From: Chryseobacterium angstadtii
GTDB lineage: Bacteria > Bacteroidota > Bacteroidia > Flavobacteriales > Weeksellaceae
Direction of reading: 5' to 3'
DNA length: 64,000 nucleotides
Assembly (NCBI RefSeq): GCF_001045465.1
Contig: NZ_LFND01000003.1
Location: forward strand, 124,001-188,000
The translations under genes and the position numbers were made by a program. The notes under the pieces are model-generated. The model searched no databases. It was not told the origin of the DNA and saw only the letters and a list, made by a program, of their open reading frames with translations. The first letter of the stretch is position 1. Each line of letters opens with the position of its first letter. Shown in pieces: positions 8,387 through 17,219 of the stretch.

Positions 8387-8644
8387 ATGAAAAATTTTAA
8401 ATTATTATTAGGTGCGGCAGTAGTATTTGCCGTTGGAAGCGCATTTACTGCAAGTAATAAAGCTGCTGGAGAATATGTGCTAATTGGTTCTACTTACCAA
8501 TTAAAATCAAGTAGACCTTCGGGGGATTGTGTAACTCAGTCTAGTCAAACCTGTGATTACACTAAAATCAATCCGTCCGGTAGTAATACCGATCCTAATA
8601 ATTTCCAACCTTATCACACAAATGCTAGATGGGTTGAAGAATAG
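8238..8644 (+). repeat. Tandem duplication, copy 2
   Basis: Second direct copy of 7562-7980. It opens with a mauE 3' tail remnant (GCAAACAAG matching GTAAACAAG) and continues with an almost unchanged spacer. The gene inside is three codons shorter in the signal/mature junction region and diverges downstream. Confidence 0.88.
8387..8644 (+). CDS. DUF6520-type small exported protein, copy 2
   Basis: An 85-aa paralogue of the preceding small protein. The signal peptide is identical over the first 25 residues. The mature region keeps two cysteines (Cys48 and Cys56, again C-x7-C), the CDYTKINPSGSNTDPNNF segment and a C-terminal aromatic-acidic end (RWVEE). The two mature sequences differ mostly between the signal peptide and the first cysteine, which suggests either relaxed drift or diversification of a ligand-like peptide. 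It lies convergent to the thioredoxin-like gene and is separated from it by a bidirectional terminator. Confidence 0.75.
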   Translation: MKNFKLLLGAAVVFAVGSAFTASNKAAGEYVLIGSTYQLKSSRPSGDCVTQSSQTCDYTKINPSGSNTDPNNFQPYHTNARWVEE

Positions 8645-8656
8645 GAATAAGAACAG

Positions 8657-8700
8657 TTTAAGCCTAAGATGATATCTATTGGTAAAACCTTAGGCTTAAA
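8657..8700. terminator. Bidirectional terminator between DUF6520 copy 2 and the thioredoxin-like gene
   Basis: A perfect 12-bp stem (TTTAAGCCTAAG with CTTAGGCTTAAA, loop of 20) is flanked by T-rich and A-rich ends. It serves both convergent transcripts; the minus-strand gene ends at 8704. Confidence 0.85.
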
Positions 8701-8703
8701 ATT

Positions 8704-10206
8704 TTAAAGAAGTGAGTTTATTAATTGAATTAAATTCATCCTATTTTTTTCATCATATGGTCTAGGCGGATTTAAACTTGCAATCTTTCCCAACTTATCT
8801 ATAATTAATACTGTTGGATATCCACGTATATTATAATGACTAATAAGTTTTTCTTCTGAACCATTTCCGTTAGTATATAAGTTTAAACTTCCTCGATGCG
8901 AATATTCTAAACTTCGCACAGATTTAATCCACTCATATTTACTCTTGTCGATACTAATATTAATAAATTTTATTTTAGGATTATCTTTATAGATATTATA
9001 TATTTCAGTCATTTGATCGTTAAGAATACGGCAATTTGTGCAGCCTGTAAAATAAAAATCTATCAACAAAACTTTTCCTAAAAAATCACTTTGTTTTACG
9101 ACGTTTCCTAGAGTATCCTGCAAAGAAAAATTATATGCTAAGCTTCCTGCCAAAGAACTATCGCGATATTTTGTTAATAAGTCAATACAGTAAGGTGTTT
9201 TAACTGAATTTGTAACTTCAATAATAATATCAGAATATTTGTCAGATTGTAATTTTTTAACAAGTAAATATGAGGTTAACAACCTATCCTGAAATAGTCC
9301 GCTAAAATCCTTTCTAAGAAATGCAACTGCCTGAGGTGGAGGGAAGTCTTTTTTCCGTAAACCAGTTAATATAAAATCGTAGTAATAGTCGGAATACAGA
9401 AGAATATCTCTGTCAAATTTTTGGTCGAATTTTAATAAATTTTCAGAGTAAATCTTCTTTAGTTTATTTATACAAGAATCAGCAAATTCTTTATTTTGAG
9501 CATTAGCTTCGGAAGTATAAAAGATATAAGCTTGTTGGTAGTCATTTTTATACTTGAACGTTATATTAGCCTTTAGTAATGAATAAATTGATTTAGATAA
9601 TTTATCTCGGTATTTTTCCAATGCACCTAAAGCCGTCAACTTAGAATTTTCTAATGAGACAAAAGCATTATCAAACCTTCTTTCATAGCTTGTAATATCA
9701 GTTTTTCTTAAAGCAAAGTATTCATAACCATATATTTTCTCTAACTTTCGAACCGAATCTAAAGTTTGAACGGACAATTTTTTTAAATCTTTTTGGATAT
9801 CAAAAAAGAGTTCATATTTCTCTTTACCCTTTCCGGTAACAGTAATAATGTTCCTTTCAATATTAAAAGTTAAATCATCACCAGGTTCAATTATATAATT
9901 ATTAAATATTGTCTGCCCATTTTCTACAGATAAATCAGCATACAAAAATGATTCATTGTTCTTAAATTCAATTTTTATTCTTTCTCCAGAGTTGGAAGTT
10001 AAATTTTTATTATTAACACCTGAATTAGCACCCCATCCGTTATCCCAATAAGCTAATTTGATATTATTTTTTTTAGTTAAGTCATTTATGATAATTCTTA
10101 AATATGCCACTTTATTGCCGCCTTTCGAATTTGTTTGAATAGTTCGAGCATTAGCATAATTTACCAAAAGAATGCCTAATATTATAAATTTGACTATCAT
10201 TTTCAT
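8704..10206 (-). CDS. Exported thioredoxin-like (TlpA/AhpC-TSA) protein
   Basis: A 500-aa protein with a signal peptide (first 20 residues) and a long helical N-terminal region of the DUF4369/TlpA-associated kind (about 25-340). A thioredoxin fold at about 360-500 has its redox motif C-T-N-C near residues 386-389, in FYFTGCTNCRILND, and the cis-Pro region near GYPTVLIID. Such proteins reduce or isomerise disulfides in the periplasm. The ATG overlaps the SusD stop by one base (TAATG), indicating translational coupling. It takes the place that an S9 peptidase occupies in the parallel locus at 25-34 kb. Substrate inferred: the cysteine-containing small proteins encoded opposite. Confidence 0.85.
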   Translation of the reverse strand: MKMIVKFIILGILLVNYANARTIQTNSKGGNKVAYLRIIINDLTKKNNIKLAYWDNGWGANSGVNNKNLTSNSGERIKIEFKNNESFLYADLSVENGQTIFNNYIIEPGDDLTFNIERNIITVTGKGKEKYELFFDIQKDLKKLSVQTLDSVRKLEKIYGYEYFALRKTDITSYERRFDNAFVSLENSKLTALGALEKYRDKLSKSIYSLLKANITFKYKNDYQQAYIFYTSEANAQNKEFADSCINKLKKIYSENLLKFDQKFDRDILLYSDYYYDFILTGLRKKDFPPPQAVAFLRKDFSGLFQDRLLTSYLLVKKLQSDKYSDIIIEVTNSVKTPYCIDLLTKYRDSSLAGSLAYNFSLQDTLGNVVKQSDFLGKVLLIDFYFTGCTNCRILNDQMTEIYNIYKDNPKIKFINISIDKSKYEWIKSVRSLEYSHRGSLNLYTNGNGSEEKLISHYNIRGYPTVLIIDKLGKIASLNPPRPYDEKNRMNLIQLINSLL

Positions 10207-11588
10207 TATCGAATATTTTGAGTTAATGGATGAAAATTGATTTCTACAGGAGGGATTGGGAATACATACCTTGGACTATTGGCTTCTAGAGTGTAGATAT
10301 TTACGCCTATATTACGTGTTAGTTTTTTTGCAAATTTATCATCCATATTTAAACGGCGTAAATCTTCCCATCTTAAATTGGCAGTAAAGGGTAGTTCTTT
10401 TCTGCGCTCATTAATTATTAATAACAAAGCTTCAGTAGGATTTGAAGCTGTTTTATTTGAATATGTACTTCGTCCATTTTCTTTTTTCCACCTCTCTTTT
10501 AAAAGCTTGTTTAAGTCGTTCATTGCTTCAACAAAATTCCCCGATCTAGCCAATGATTCTGATCTAATCAAAAATATCTCGTTTGTAGCTATTCCACAAA
10601 ATAGTGCGCCTGCTCCTGTATATCTACCACCGAAGTTAATTGCGCCATTGGTATTTTTTTTGAAAAAAATTGCCTTACGAAGATCTTCATTTTCATATGT
10701 ATCAAATAAATCTTTCATTACACATAATTCCTGTCTACTGTTAAAAGTATATGAAATAGTTTGTGCATAAAATATAATTTCAGTATTATTACCTCGAACA
10801 GTAGGAAATGGAAAATTCACAGTTGTACTTAAGGTATTGAAATCAATAAGTTCTGAATTTTTAGAAAGGACAATATCTGCAAATTCTTTAGCCTTAGTAT
10901 AATTTTGCATATTAAAATATACTTTTGAAAGCATGCTTTCTGCCGCTAATTTTGTAGGCCGAGTTTTGTAACTGACTTGCAGAGGGAGTAAAGATTCGGC
11001 TTCAATAAGATCATTAATAATTCTATCATAAGTTTCTTTTAATGTGGAACGGTTTGGCAAATCATTTACATCGGAATTTAATTTAAGGGGAAGCCCTAGA
11101 TCTGAATCTGCGGTACTTTCATTGTATTGTTTCGCATATAATTGTGCTAACTGATAATATGCAAAAGCTCTAAAAAATAATGCTGTTCCTTTTACTTCTG
11201 GTATTCGAGTATCATTAATATTTTTAATTTTTTCAATGCCATCAAGTACTACATTAGAATATTCGATAACTTGGTAAGGATAAGTCCAGTCTGGAGCAAA
11301 TAACTCTCCCTCATAAATGTCGCTTGACCACTTATATGCATTTCTTTCTTGTAATGTACCACCAGAGATGGCAGTTTGATCTAAAATATAGGAATTGTCA
11401 GCACCAATTAATCCAATTGCAGGGTATTTGGTATTCATCACATCAGTATTATCTAGTAAAGCCTGAAAATCTTCAACGGTAGATGGGATAATATCTGATT
11501 TATTTGATTTTTTCTCTAACCATTCATCTTGCTTTTTACAACCAACAAGGATAAATGTACATATTGCATAGATTATAATATTTTTCAT
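10206..11588 (-). CDS. SusD/RagB-family outer-membrane lipoprotein
   Basis: Surface lipoprotein partner that caps a SusC-type TonB-dependent transporter and binds its ligand. A lipoprotein signal peptide ends in LVGC (lipid-anchored Cys17). The TPR-containing SusD fold fits the whole 460 aa, with typical features: DWTYPYQVIEYSNVVLDGIE, the KGTALFFRAFAYYQLAQLY helix pair and the C-terminal end NERRKELPFTANLRWEDLRR. The gene is nine bases downstream of SusC on the same strand, and its stop overlaps the next start. The ligand is not readable; no glycan-degrading enzyme occurs nearby, which argues against a polysaccharide utilisation locus. Confidence 0.9.
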   Translation of the reverse strand: MKNIIIYAICTFILVGCKKQDEWLEKKSNKSDIIPSTVEDFQALLDNTDVMNTKYPAIGLIGADNSYILDQTAISGGTLQERNAYKWSSDIYEGELFAPDWTYPYQVIEYSNVVLDGIEKIKNINDTRIPEVKGTALFFRAFAYYQLAQLYAKQYNESTADSDLGLPLKLNSDVNDLPNRSTLKETYDRIINDLIEAESLLPLQVSYKTRPTKLAAESMLSKVYFNMQNYTKAKEFADIVLSKNSELIDFNTLSTTVNFPFPTVRGNNTEIIFYAQTISYTFNSRQELCVMKDLFDTYENEDLRKAIFFKKNTNGAINFGGRYTGAGALFCGIATNEIFLIRSESLARSGNFVEAMNDLNKLLKERWKKENGRSTYSNKTASNPTEALLLIINERRKELPFTANLRWEDLRRLNMDDKFAKKLTRNIGVNIYTLEANSPRYVFPIPPVEINFHPLTQNIR

Positions 11589-11596
11589 AACTGCAT

Positions 11597-14500
11597 TTAT
11601 TTTAATGTTGTCCTAATACCAAATGATACTGTTGTCGGATTTGGGTAGGAATTATAACCGGAAAGGTTATATTCACTAACATCCGGATCAATTCCTTTCT
11701 TATTTGCTCGCCACACTATACCAATATTATTTATATAACTATAAATTTGTAATGAGGAAATTGGAAGATTTCTAAGTAATTCCTTATTAAAATCATAACT
11801 AAGGCTAATATCCTGTAATCTTATATGGTCTCCTTTCTCAACAAGAGATTCAGAGCTTTGATAAAAAATATTGCGATTATAGTTGAATTCGTATAAGACT
11901 GAGGGAACTGTAGTTCGCGTTTCATCTCCTGGGTTTTGCCATCGGTCTTGAAATTCTTGATTGGCATATCCGCTATTTACAACGTCTGACAGGTTTAATG
12001 AGGTTGACCTTCGGCGAAAGTAATATCCAAATTTATATGTAACGTTAGCGGATAAAGAGATTCCTTTAAAAGAGAAAGTGTTACGTAATGCCCCAAAATT
12101 TCTTGGTCTTGACGAACCATGATATACAATATCTTCATTATTCGAACTTGTAATTATATTGAGGTAGTCTTTACTTATAACACCATTTAAATATCCCTGA
12201 GGATCTCCATTTGTTGGATCAAGTCCCGCTGTTTTAAAACTATATACTCCGAAAAGACTATTTCCTTCCTTGATATATAAACCATATCTTCCAGGACCAT
12301 CAATATTAAGCCCTGAACTTGTTAGATATTGCGAAGTATATTTTGTGTCATAAGATATTACTTTATCTTTATTATAACTTAATAGTATAGTCGTATTCCA
12401 TTTAAAATTACCATTAAGATTTACTGAGTTTAAATTAATATCAAAACCTTTTGTCTTAACAGTTGCGGCATTTCCTTTGTAAGAAGAAAACCCGGTTGAA
12501 TGTGCTAACAAAGCATCCTCGATAAGATCAGTACCCAACTTCTCATAAATTTCAAATGAACCATTCAAGCGATTACCTTTAGATGAAAAATCTAAAGCTA
12601 GATTTTTGTTTCTAATTTTCTCCCATCTTAATTCTGCGTTTGGGGCACTCGTGATGTAGGCAATTGGTAGTCCAGTAATTGGGCTGACATCATAGGTTGC
12701 CGTCAAATAGGATGAGGCATTATATACATTTCCATTATATCCAAATGATGCCCTTAGTTTTAAATAAGGTATTAACGAAAATTTATAGAACGATTCTTTG
12801 CTGATATCATAAGCAACACCAGTTGACCAAAGTGGTGTCATTTTATCATTTGTTTTCACTCCAAAAATGTTTGCACCATCTTTTCTTCCACTCAGTGAAA
12901 AAGTATATTTACCTAAATACGTGTAAGCGCCGTTTGCATAATAAGATATATATCTATTTGTATTACCTATAATTTTCCCAAGAGGAGACGGAAGAACCGT
13001 TGATCCAAGTGCCGATGGGTTCATTGGATAAGGAATATTATAATTTAAATTAGTCACAGAAGTTCCAAACTCATCATTGTAGCCATACAACGCTTTATCA
13101 GTACTCTCACTTACTATTTCTCTTATCTCAGCTCCCGCAATTGCAGATACTAAATGTTTTTGTGAAAATTCTTTATTGAAATTCAACTGTGTTCTGAAGT
13201 TATTGGAATACAATTTTCTGTCTGTTAAATAGAGAATTCCTCCTTTTGGAAAGGGGTATGTAAATGAGCCCTCACTAGATCGCTGGCTGTACATATTAAC
13301 GAAATTTCTCGCTTCATAACTTTCGGGACTTCTGTAACCACGATTATTTCCGAATTCATTTTCATGCTGATATTGAATTTCAGCATTTAAGAAATCAGTG
13401 AAATTATACCGGACAATGCCTCTTATAAGGATGTTATCAGTTTTAGTACTGGTATCATAAAGGTCTCTTTCTTGAATGGGTCTATATTTCCAATCTAAAA
13501 AGCCTAAACTTTGGCTATTTTCAAGATAACTGTCTCTTTTTCCATATGGTACCGCAAGCGGATTTTTATTATCATCAACAAAACTTATATATGGATACGG
13601 AGAAGTGTATTGATATCCAAATTTATTCTCACTCTTTGTATATAATACAGAACCTGTAATTTCCAAATTTTTAATGGGATGATATGTATTTGTTGAATTA
13701 ATAGTAAACCTATTGTTTCCAGAACCAAACAAGGTATTACGGTTTTTGTCATATCCTATAGAAAGTGAATAAATAGATTTTTCCGAACCTCCTCTAAAAC
13801 CCAATGAATATTGTTGATTCATACTGGGACGATAAAAATATTCGGATGTTTGGTCGCGAACATCCACATTTCTCAATCTATTTATTTGGTCAGTAATATT
13901 CTCATTTGAAGGATCATTTCTTTGTTTCGATAAAAGCTCAACTACTGGTGATATTACAGGATAGTAATTGTTGTCGTTTAAATTGGGATCATAATACCCC
14001 TTATTAAAAAGAAACGTTTCGACATCTATAAATTCAGAGGATTTAAGAAAATTTCTTGAATATTTTAAATTTGGCCTTGCCCCTACGGTTAAATTTGAAT
14101 TAAAATCAATCTTTAAGGGTTGATTAAATTTTCCTTTTTTGGTAGTGATTACAATGACACCATTCCCAGATCTCGAACCCCAGATCGAAGCTGCAGCAGC
14201 ATCTTTAAGTACTGTGATACTTTCAATATCATTTGGATTTATATTATTAATATCTCCTTCATAGGGAAAATTGTCAAGTACAACCAGAGGATCAGCGCTA
14301 ACTTTATCATCAATTGTAACTCTTCCTCTTATGCTTATTCCTAATTTTTCATTCGGAGGATTTAACCCTATTGGACCTGAAATTTTATTAAAAATCAATC
14401 CACTTGTAACACCGTCCAGTCTGTCTAAAATATTCGTGCTAACACGTCTGTTTAATAATTGGTTATCTATTTGGACAAATGAGCCCGTTGCTCGTTCTTT

Positions 14501-15196
14501 AGGTATGTTTTGATATCCGGTCGAAACAACATCTACTATTCCAATAATATTATCGTTTTGATGCATAATAATATTACCTGAATTTATTACAGGAACTTCT
14601 ACTGGTGTATAACCGATAAATGAAACTTGAAGTACCTCGTCCTTTAATGAACCAGGGATCATAACAATTCCATTTGCATCTGTCATAAAGTTTACATTGC
14701 TTCCTTTTACTCGAAGAGAAGCTCCGGACAACGGTTCACCCCGTTCATTAGAAACCTTTCCTCTTATGGGAGTCTGATCTTTATCTATTGGGTTTTTAGA
14801 ACCTGTTTCCTTCCCCCTATCGACAGAAACTATAATTTTTCCTTCAATAGAATAATCGAACGGTTGGTCATTGAAGATTTCATCTAGAACCGCTTTTAGA
14901 TCTTTTTCCTTTGCAGATATAGTGACAGCCTTAGCAATCTTCATATGCCTGCTATTTATTGAAAAAGAATAGCCCGATTGCTGGTTAATCTGGCGAATAA
15001 CAGTCCTGAAAGGTGCATCTTTTTGGATCAATGTTATTTTTTGTGCAGTAAGTTTTGTGCAAGCGAGAAAAATAATCAATATAAAAAATATTAGGTTTTT
15101 CATGACTTGTCTTTTTTCTAATTGTTTTTCATTGGTTTTCCGTTTCCATAGGGGAATAGAAATCGGTTTACCATTGTCGATAATGGTATTATTCAT
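11597..15196 (-). CDS. SusC/RagA-family TonB-dependent outer-membrane transporter with STN domain
   Basis: Imports a ligand across the outer membrane using TonB energy. Of 1199 residues, the first 31 form an N-terminal extension common in this family; a signal peptide follows (M32 to about 52, ending LTAQ). Next come an STN domain (about 55-110) that contacts the anti-sigma FecR, a carboxypeptidase-regulatory-like domain (about 142-222, PIRGKVSNERGEPLSGASL), the plug (about 225-350, with IKVL-type ESITVLKDAAAASIWGSRSGNG) and the beta barrel. The STN domain plus adjacent FecR and sigma genes indicate cell-surface signalling: ligand binding induces the operon. An alternative start is Met32 at 15103. 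Confidence 0.93.
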   Translation of the reverse strand: MNNTIIDNGKPISIPLWKRKTNEKQLEKRQVMKNLIFFILIIFLACTKLTAQKITLIQKDAPFRTVIRQINQQSGYSFSINSRHMKIAKAVTISAKEKDLKAVLDEIFNDQPFDYSIEGKIIVSVDRGKETGSKNPIDKDQTPIRGKVSNERGEPLSGASLRVKGSNVNFMTDANGIVMIPGSLKDEVLQVSFIGYTPVEVPVINSGNIIMHQNDNIIGIVDVVSTGYQNIPKERATGSFVQIDNQLLNRRVSTNILDRLDGVTSGLIFNKISGPIGLNPPNEKLGISIRGRVTIDDKVSADPLVVLDNFPYEGDINNINPNDIESITVLKDAAAASIWGSRSGNGVIVITTKKGKFNQPLKIDFNSNLTVGARPNLKYSRNFLKSSEFIDVETFLFNKGYYDPNLNDNNYYPVISPVVELLSKQRNDPSNENITDQINRLRNVDVRDQTSEYFYRPSMNQQYSLGFRGGSEKSIYSLSIGYDKNRNTLFGSGNNRFTINSTNTYHPIKNLEITGSVLYTKSENKFGYQYTSPYPYISFVDDNKNPLAVPYGKRDSYLENSQSLGFLDWKYRPIQERDLYDTSTKTDNILIRGIVRYNFTDFLNAEIQYQHENEFGNNRGYRSPESYEARNFVNMYSQRSSEGSFTYPFPKGGILYLTDRKLYSNNFRTQLNFNKEFSQKHLVSAIAGAEIREIVSESTDKALYGYNDEFGTSVTNLNYNIPYPMNPSALGSTVLPSPLGKIIGNTNRYISYYANGAYTYLGKYTFSLSGRKDGANIFGVKTNDKMTPLWSTGVAYDISKESFYKFSLIPYLKLRASFGYNGNVYNASSYLTATYDVSPITGLPIAYITSAPNAELRWEKIRNKNLALDFSSKGNRLNGSFEIYEKLGTDLIEDALLAHSTGFSSYKGNAATVKTKGFDINLNSVNLNGNFKWNTTILLSYNKDKVISYDTKYTSQYLTSSGLNIDGPGRYGLYIKEGNSLFGVYSFKTAGLDPTNGDPQGYLNGVISKDYLNIITSSNNEDIVYHGSSRPRNFGALRNTFSFKGISLSANVTYKFGYYFRRRSTSLNLSDVVNSGYANQEFQDRWQNPGDETRTTVPSVLYEFNYNRNIFYQSSESLVEKGDHIRLQDISLSYDFNKELLRNLPISSLQIYSYINNIGIVWRANKKGIDPDVSEYNLSGYNSYPNPTTVSFGIRTTLK

Positions 15197-15238
15197 TACA
15201 TTTGAGTTAGGGTTAGTAATTTGCTTTATTTAACTTTT

Positions 15239-15296
15239 AAAAACCCGCAGCCGTCCCGACTGGACCTCGGGACGGTATATTCTTACGAACTACGGG
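15239..15296 (-). terminator. Two-tier hairpin with T run between fecR and susC (possible attenuator)
   Basis: On the minus strand an outer stem (CCCGTAG with CTGCGGG, one wobble) encloses a GC-rich inner stem (CCGTCCCG with CGGGACGG), and a T run follows (15243-15239). It lies between the FecR stop and the SusC start. It has the form of an intrinsic terminator, so it may separate low regulator expression from induced transporter expression. An equivalent hairpin occurs at 32290-32340. Confidence 0.7.
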
Positions 15297-15318
15297 CATA
15301 AACACATATGAAACGTTC

Positions 15319-16464
15319 TTATCTGATGATCACCTCCTTTCCGTGAATCTCAGTTTTTACACCGTATGTTTTATCTATTACTTTTAGAACAGTGGAAAGA
15401 TTTTCATTTTTGTTAATGCTTAAATCTGCACTCTCTGAATTTTTGAAATTTTGGGGAAATTTGAAGTCTACATCATACCAACGTTCAACTTCCTTTGAAA
15501 GTTCCACGAGAGAAATATTTCCCGAATTTATCAACCCTTCCTTCCAGCCGATAAAATCAAGAGCATCGACATTTTTAATGGAAAGGCTATAATGATCAAT
15601 TATAGCCTGTTCATTGGGCTTCAATTTTCTGGTAAATGTAGAGCCATTAGATTTAATTTCTACGCTTCCCTGAACGAGAGTCGTATACTGTTTGTCCTCA
15701 TAGGCACGAATATTAAAGGTTGTTCCAAGAACTTTAACTTCTTGGAGAGTTGTGTTGACGAGAAATGGATGTTTTGGGTCATGATGAACTTCAAAATAAG
15801 CTTCACCATTTAATCGGACTTCTCTATTATTGTTTGAAAATTTTACTGGATATTCTAAAGACGAATTGGAGTTTAGCCAAACTTTAGAACCATCTGCAAG
15901 GGTAATTTTATATTGGCCACCTCTCGGGGTTTTCAGTATTGCTGATCCGATGAATTCTGAATCATTTATAGAACTCCCATCACTATAGGTTAGGCCGCTG
16001 GGAGTTACCAAAATGCCTTCCGTTTCTTTCAGATTAATAGCTTTACCATTCCCAAAAGTTATAGTAGCTTTATTTGAGCCCGGTAAGATGTCGTTTTCTA
16101 TGGTTTTAAATGTTGGTTCTTGCGTACCCGACTTATAGTTTAAATACCAAATTGACGTTCCGAAAACGACTATGAATCCAGCAGCAATGCTCATTTTTCG
16201 GAACAGCATTAATTTTCTTTTCTTTCTGATTTTTTGTTCAATCAGTTTGAATTGAACATTTGAATCAGTATTATAAAGTTTCTTTATGGAATCAGCGACA
16301 AGATTTTCATTTTTTAAATTATTGAAATATATTTTATTCCCTTCATCCTTTAATAACCAAGTTTCTAAAGTTGAATGATCACTAAAAGTCAAAGGTTCTT
16401 CCTGAACGATTTTTTTTAATATATTGCTTATTTCAAAACTGATGTAAACATCTTTCCTTTCCAT
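15319..16464 (-). CDS. FecR-family anti-sigma factor
   Basis: Inner-membrane anti-sigma regulator of 381 aa. A cytoplasmic N-terminal part (1-90) precedes one membrane helix (about 92-108, MSIAAGFIVVFGTSIWYLNY). The periplasmic FecR domain (about 175-280) contains TPRGGQYKITLADGSKVWLN and the GEAYFEVHHDPKHPFLV box. A DUF4974/secretin-like C-terminal domain (about 305-381) would contact the STN domain of the SusC protein. It is encoded 64 bases after the sigma gene on the same strand. Standard length and all segments present. Confidence 0.92.
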   Translation of the reverse strand: MERKDVYISFEISNILKKIVQEEPLTFSDHSTLETWLLKDEGNKIYFNNLKNENLVADSIKKLYNTDSNVQFKLIEQKIRKKRKLMLFRKMSIAAGFIVVFGTSIWYLNYKSGTQEPTFKTIENDILPGSNKATITFGNGKAINLKETEGILVTPSGLTYSDGSSINDSEFIGSAILKTPRGGQYKITLADGSKVWLNSNSSLEYPVKFSNNNREVRLNGEAYFEVHHDPKHPFLVNTTLQEVKVLGTTFNIRAYEDKQYTTLVQGSVEIKSNGSTFTRKLKPNEQAIIDHYSLSIKNVDALDFIGWKEGLINSGNISLVELSKEVERWYDVDFKFPQNFKNSESADLSINKNENLSTVLKVIDKTYGVKTEIHGKEVIIR

Positions 16465-16528
16465 GATTCCGCGTTTATAATATAGAAACGGGAAATAGTA
16501 TAGGTTTCTCTAAAGAAAATTGAAAAAT

Positions 16529-17113
16529 TTATAAATAAAATAATAAAAGGGCGATTCCGGCATTTCCAAGCCGTTTTTTTATGATAGAGACGGCTCTGGA
16601 TTTTTGATTATTGACAGTACTTACGCTTATGCCGAGATCATCTGCGATTTCCTTTGCATTTTTATCTTCATCTAAAAACTGCCTCATTATAATCCTGCAC
16701 TTTTCAGGAAGTGCATCAATTTCAGCTCCCAATTGGCTAATAAGTTCAGCATCAATAATATTTTGAAGAATACTTTCTTCTGATTCTTCAAAATCCTGAA
16801 TGTATCTACCAAAGCGATTAGATCTAACTTTTTCTTTAGCAATCTTGTCCAGACACGCATTTTTTGTTACTATGTATAGAAATGCTTTAATATTTTCAAA
16901 AGAATTAAAAGTTGATCTCTTTTCATAAAGCTTGACAAAAACATCTTGTACAATTTCCTCAGCTTCAGAATAATTGTATTCAGGTAAAAGCTTAGAAGCA
17001 AAATAAACTATTGCTTTGTGAAATGTTTGGAAGATTTGGTGAAAGGCATATTGATCTCCATTCCGCAGTCCCTGCAGTAATATTTCATAGGCCATATTTT
17101 CAACATTCTTCAT
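16529..17113 (-). CDS. ECF sigma factor (Bacteroidota FecI-like)
   Basis: RNA polymerase sigma-70 factor of 194 aa. Region 2 lies at about 20-90 (YFASKLLPEY, EEIVQDVFVKLYEKR, AFLYIVTKNACLDKIAKEK). Region 4 lies at about 130-185 with a typical HTH (AKEIADDLGISVSTVNNQKSRA). It should be held by the adjacent FecR and released when the SusC transporter meets its ligand, then drive the downstream genes. A regulator with TPRs and an AraC domain lies just upstream on the same strand. Confidence 0.93.
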   Translation of the reverse strand: MKNVENMAYEILLQGLRNGDQYAFHQIFQTFHKAIVYFASKLLPEYNYSEAEEIVQDVFVKLYEKRSTFNSFENIKAFLYIVTKNACLDKIAKEKVRSNRFGRYIQDFEESEESILQNIIDAELISQLGAEIDALPEKCRIIMRQFLDEDKNAKEIADDLGISVSTVNNQKSRAVSIIKKRLGNAGIALLLFYL

Positions 17114-17219
17114 CTTTAGGTGGCTATAATTTATAAAATTAGCTATTATTTCTAAATTTTAAAAATCATAATTTTTATAAAGGACTGAAAGCGTTTTGAA
17201 AATATACTTTTAAAAAGCA

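Noticed and set aside
14120..14513. Plus-strand open frames of 74-80 codons inside the susC gene of locus A
   Set aside because: They are opposite a well-supported 1199-aa transporter gene with continuous domain signatures and have no protein-like motifs of their own.
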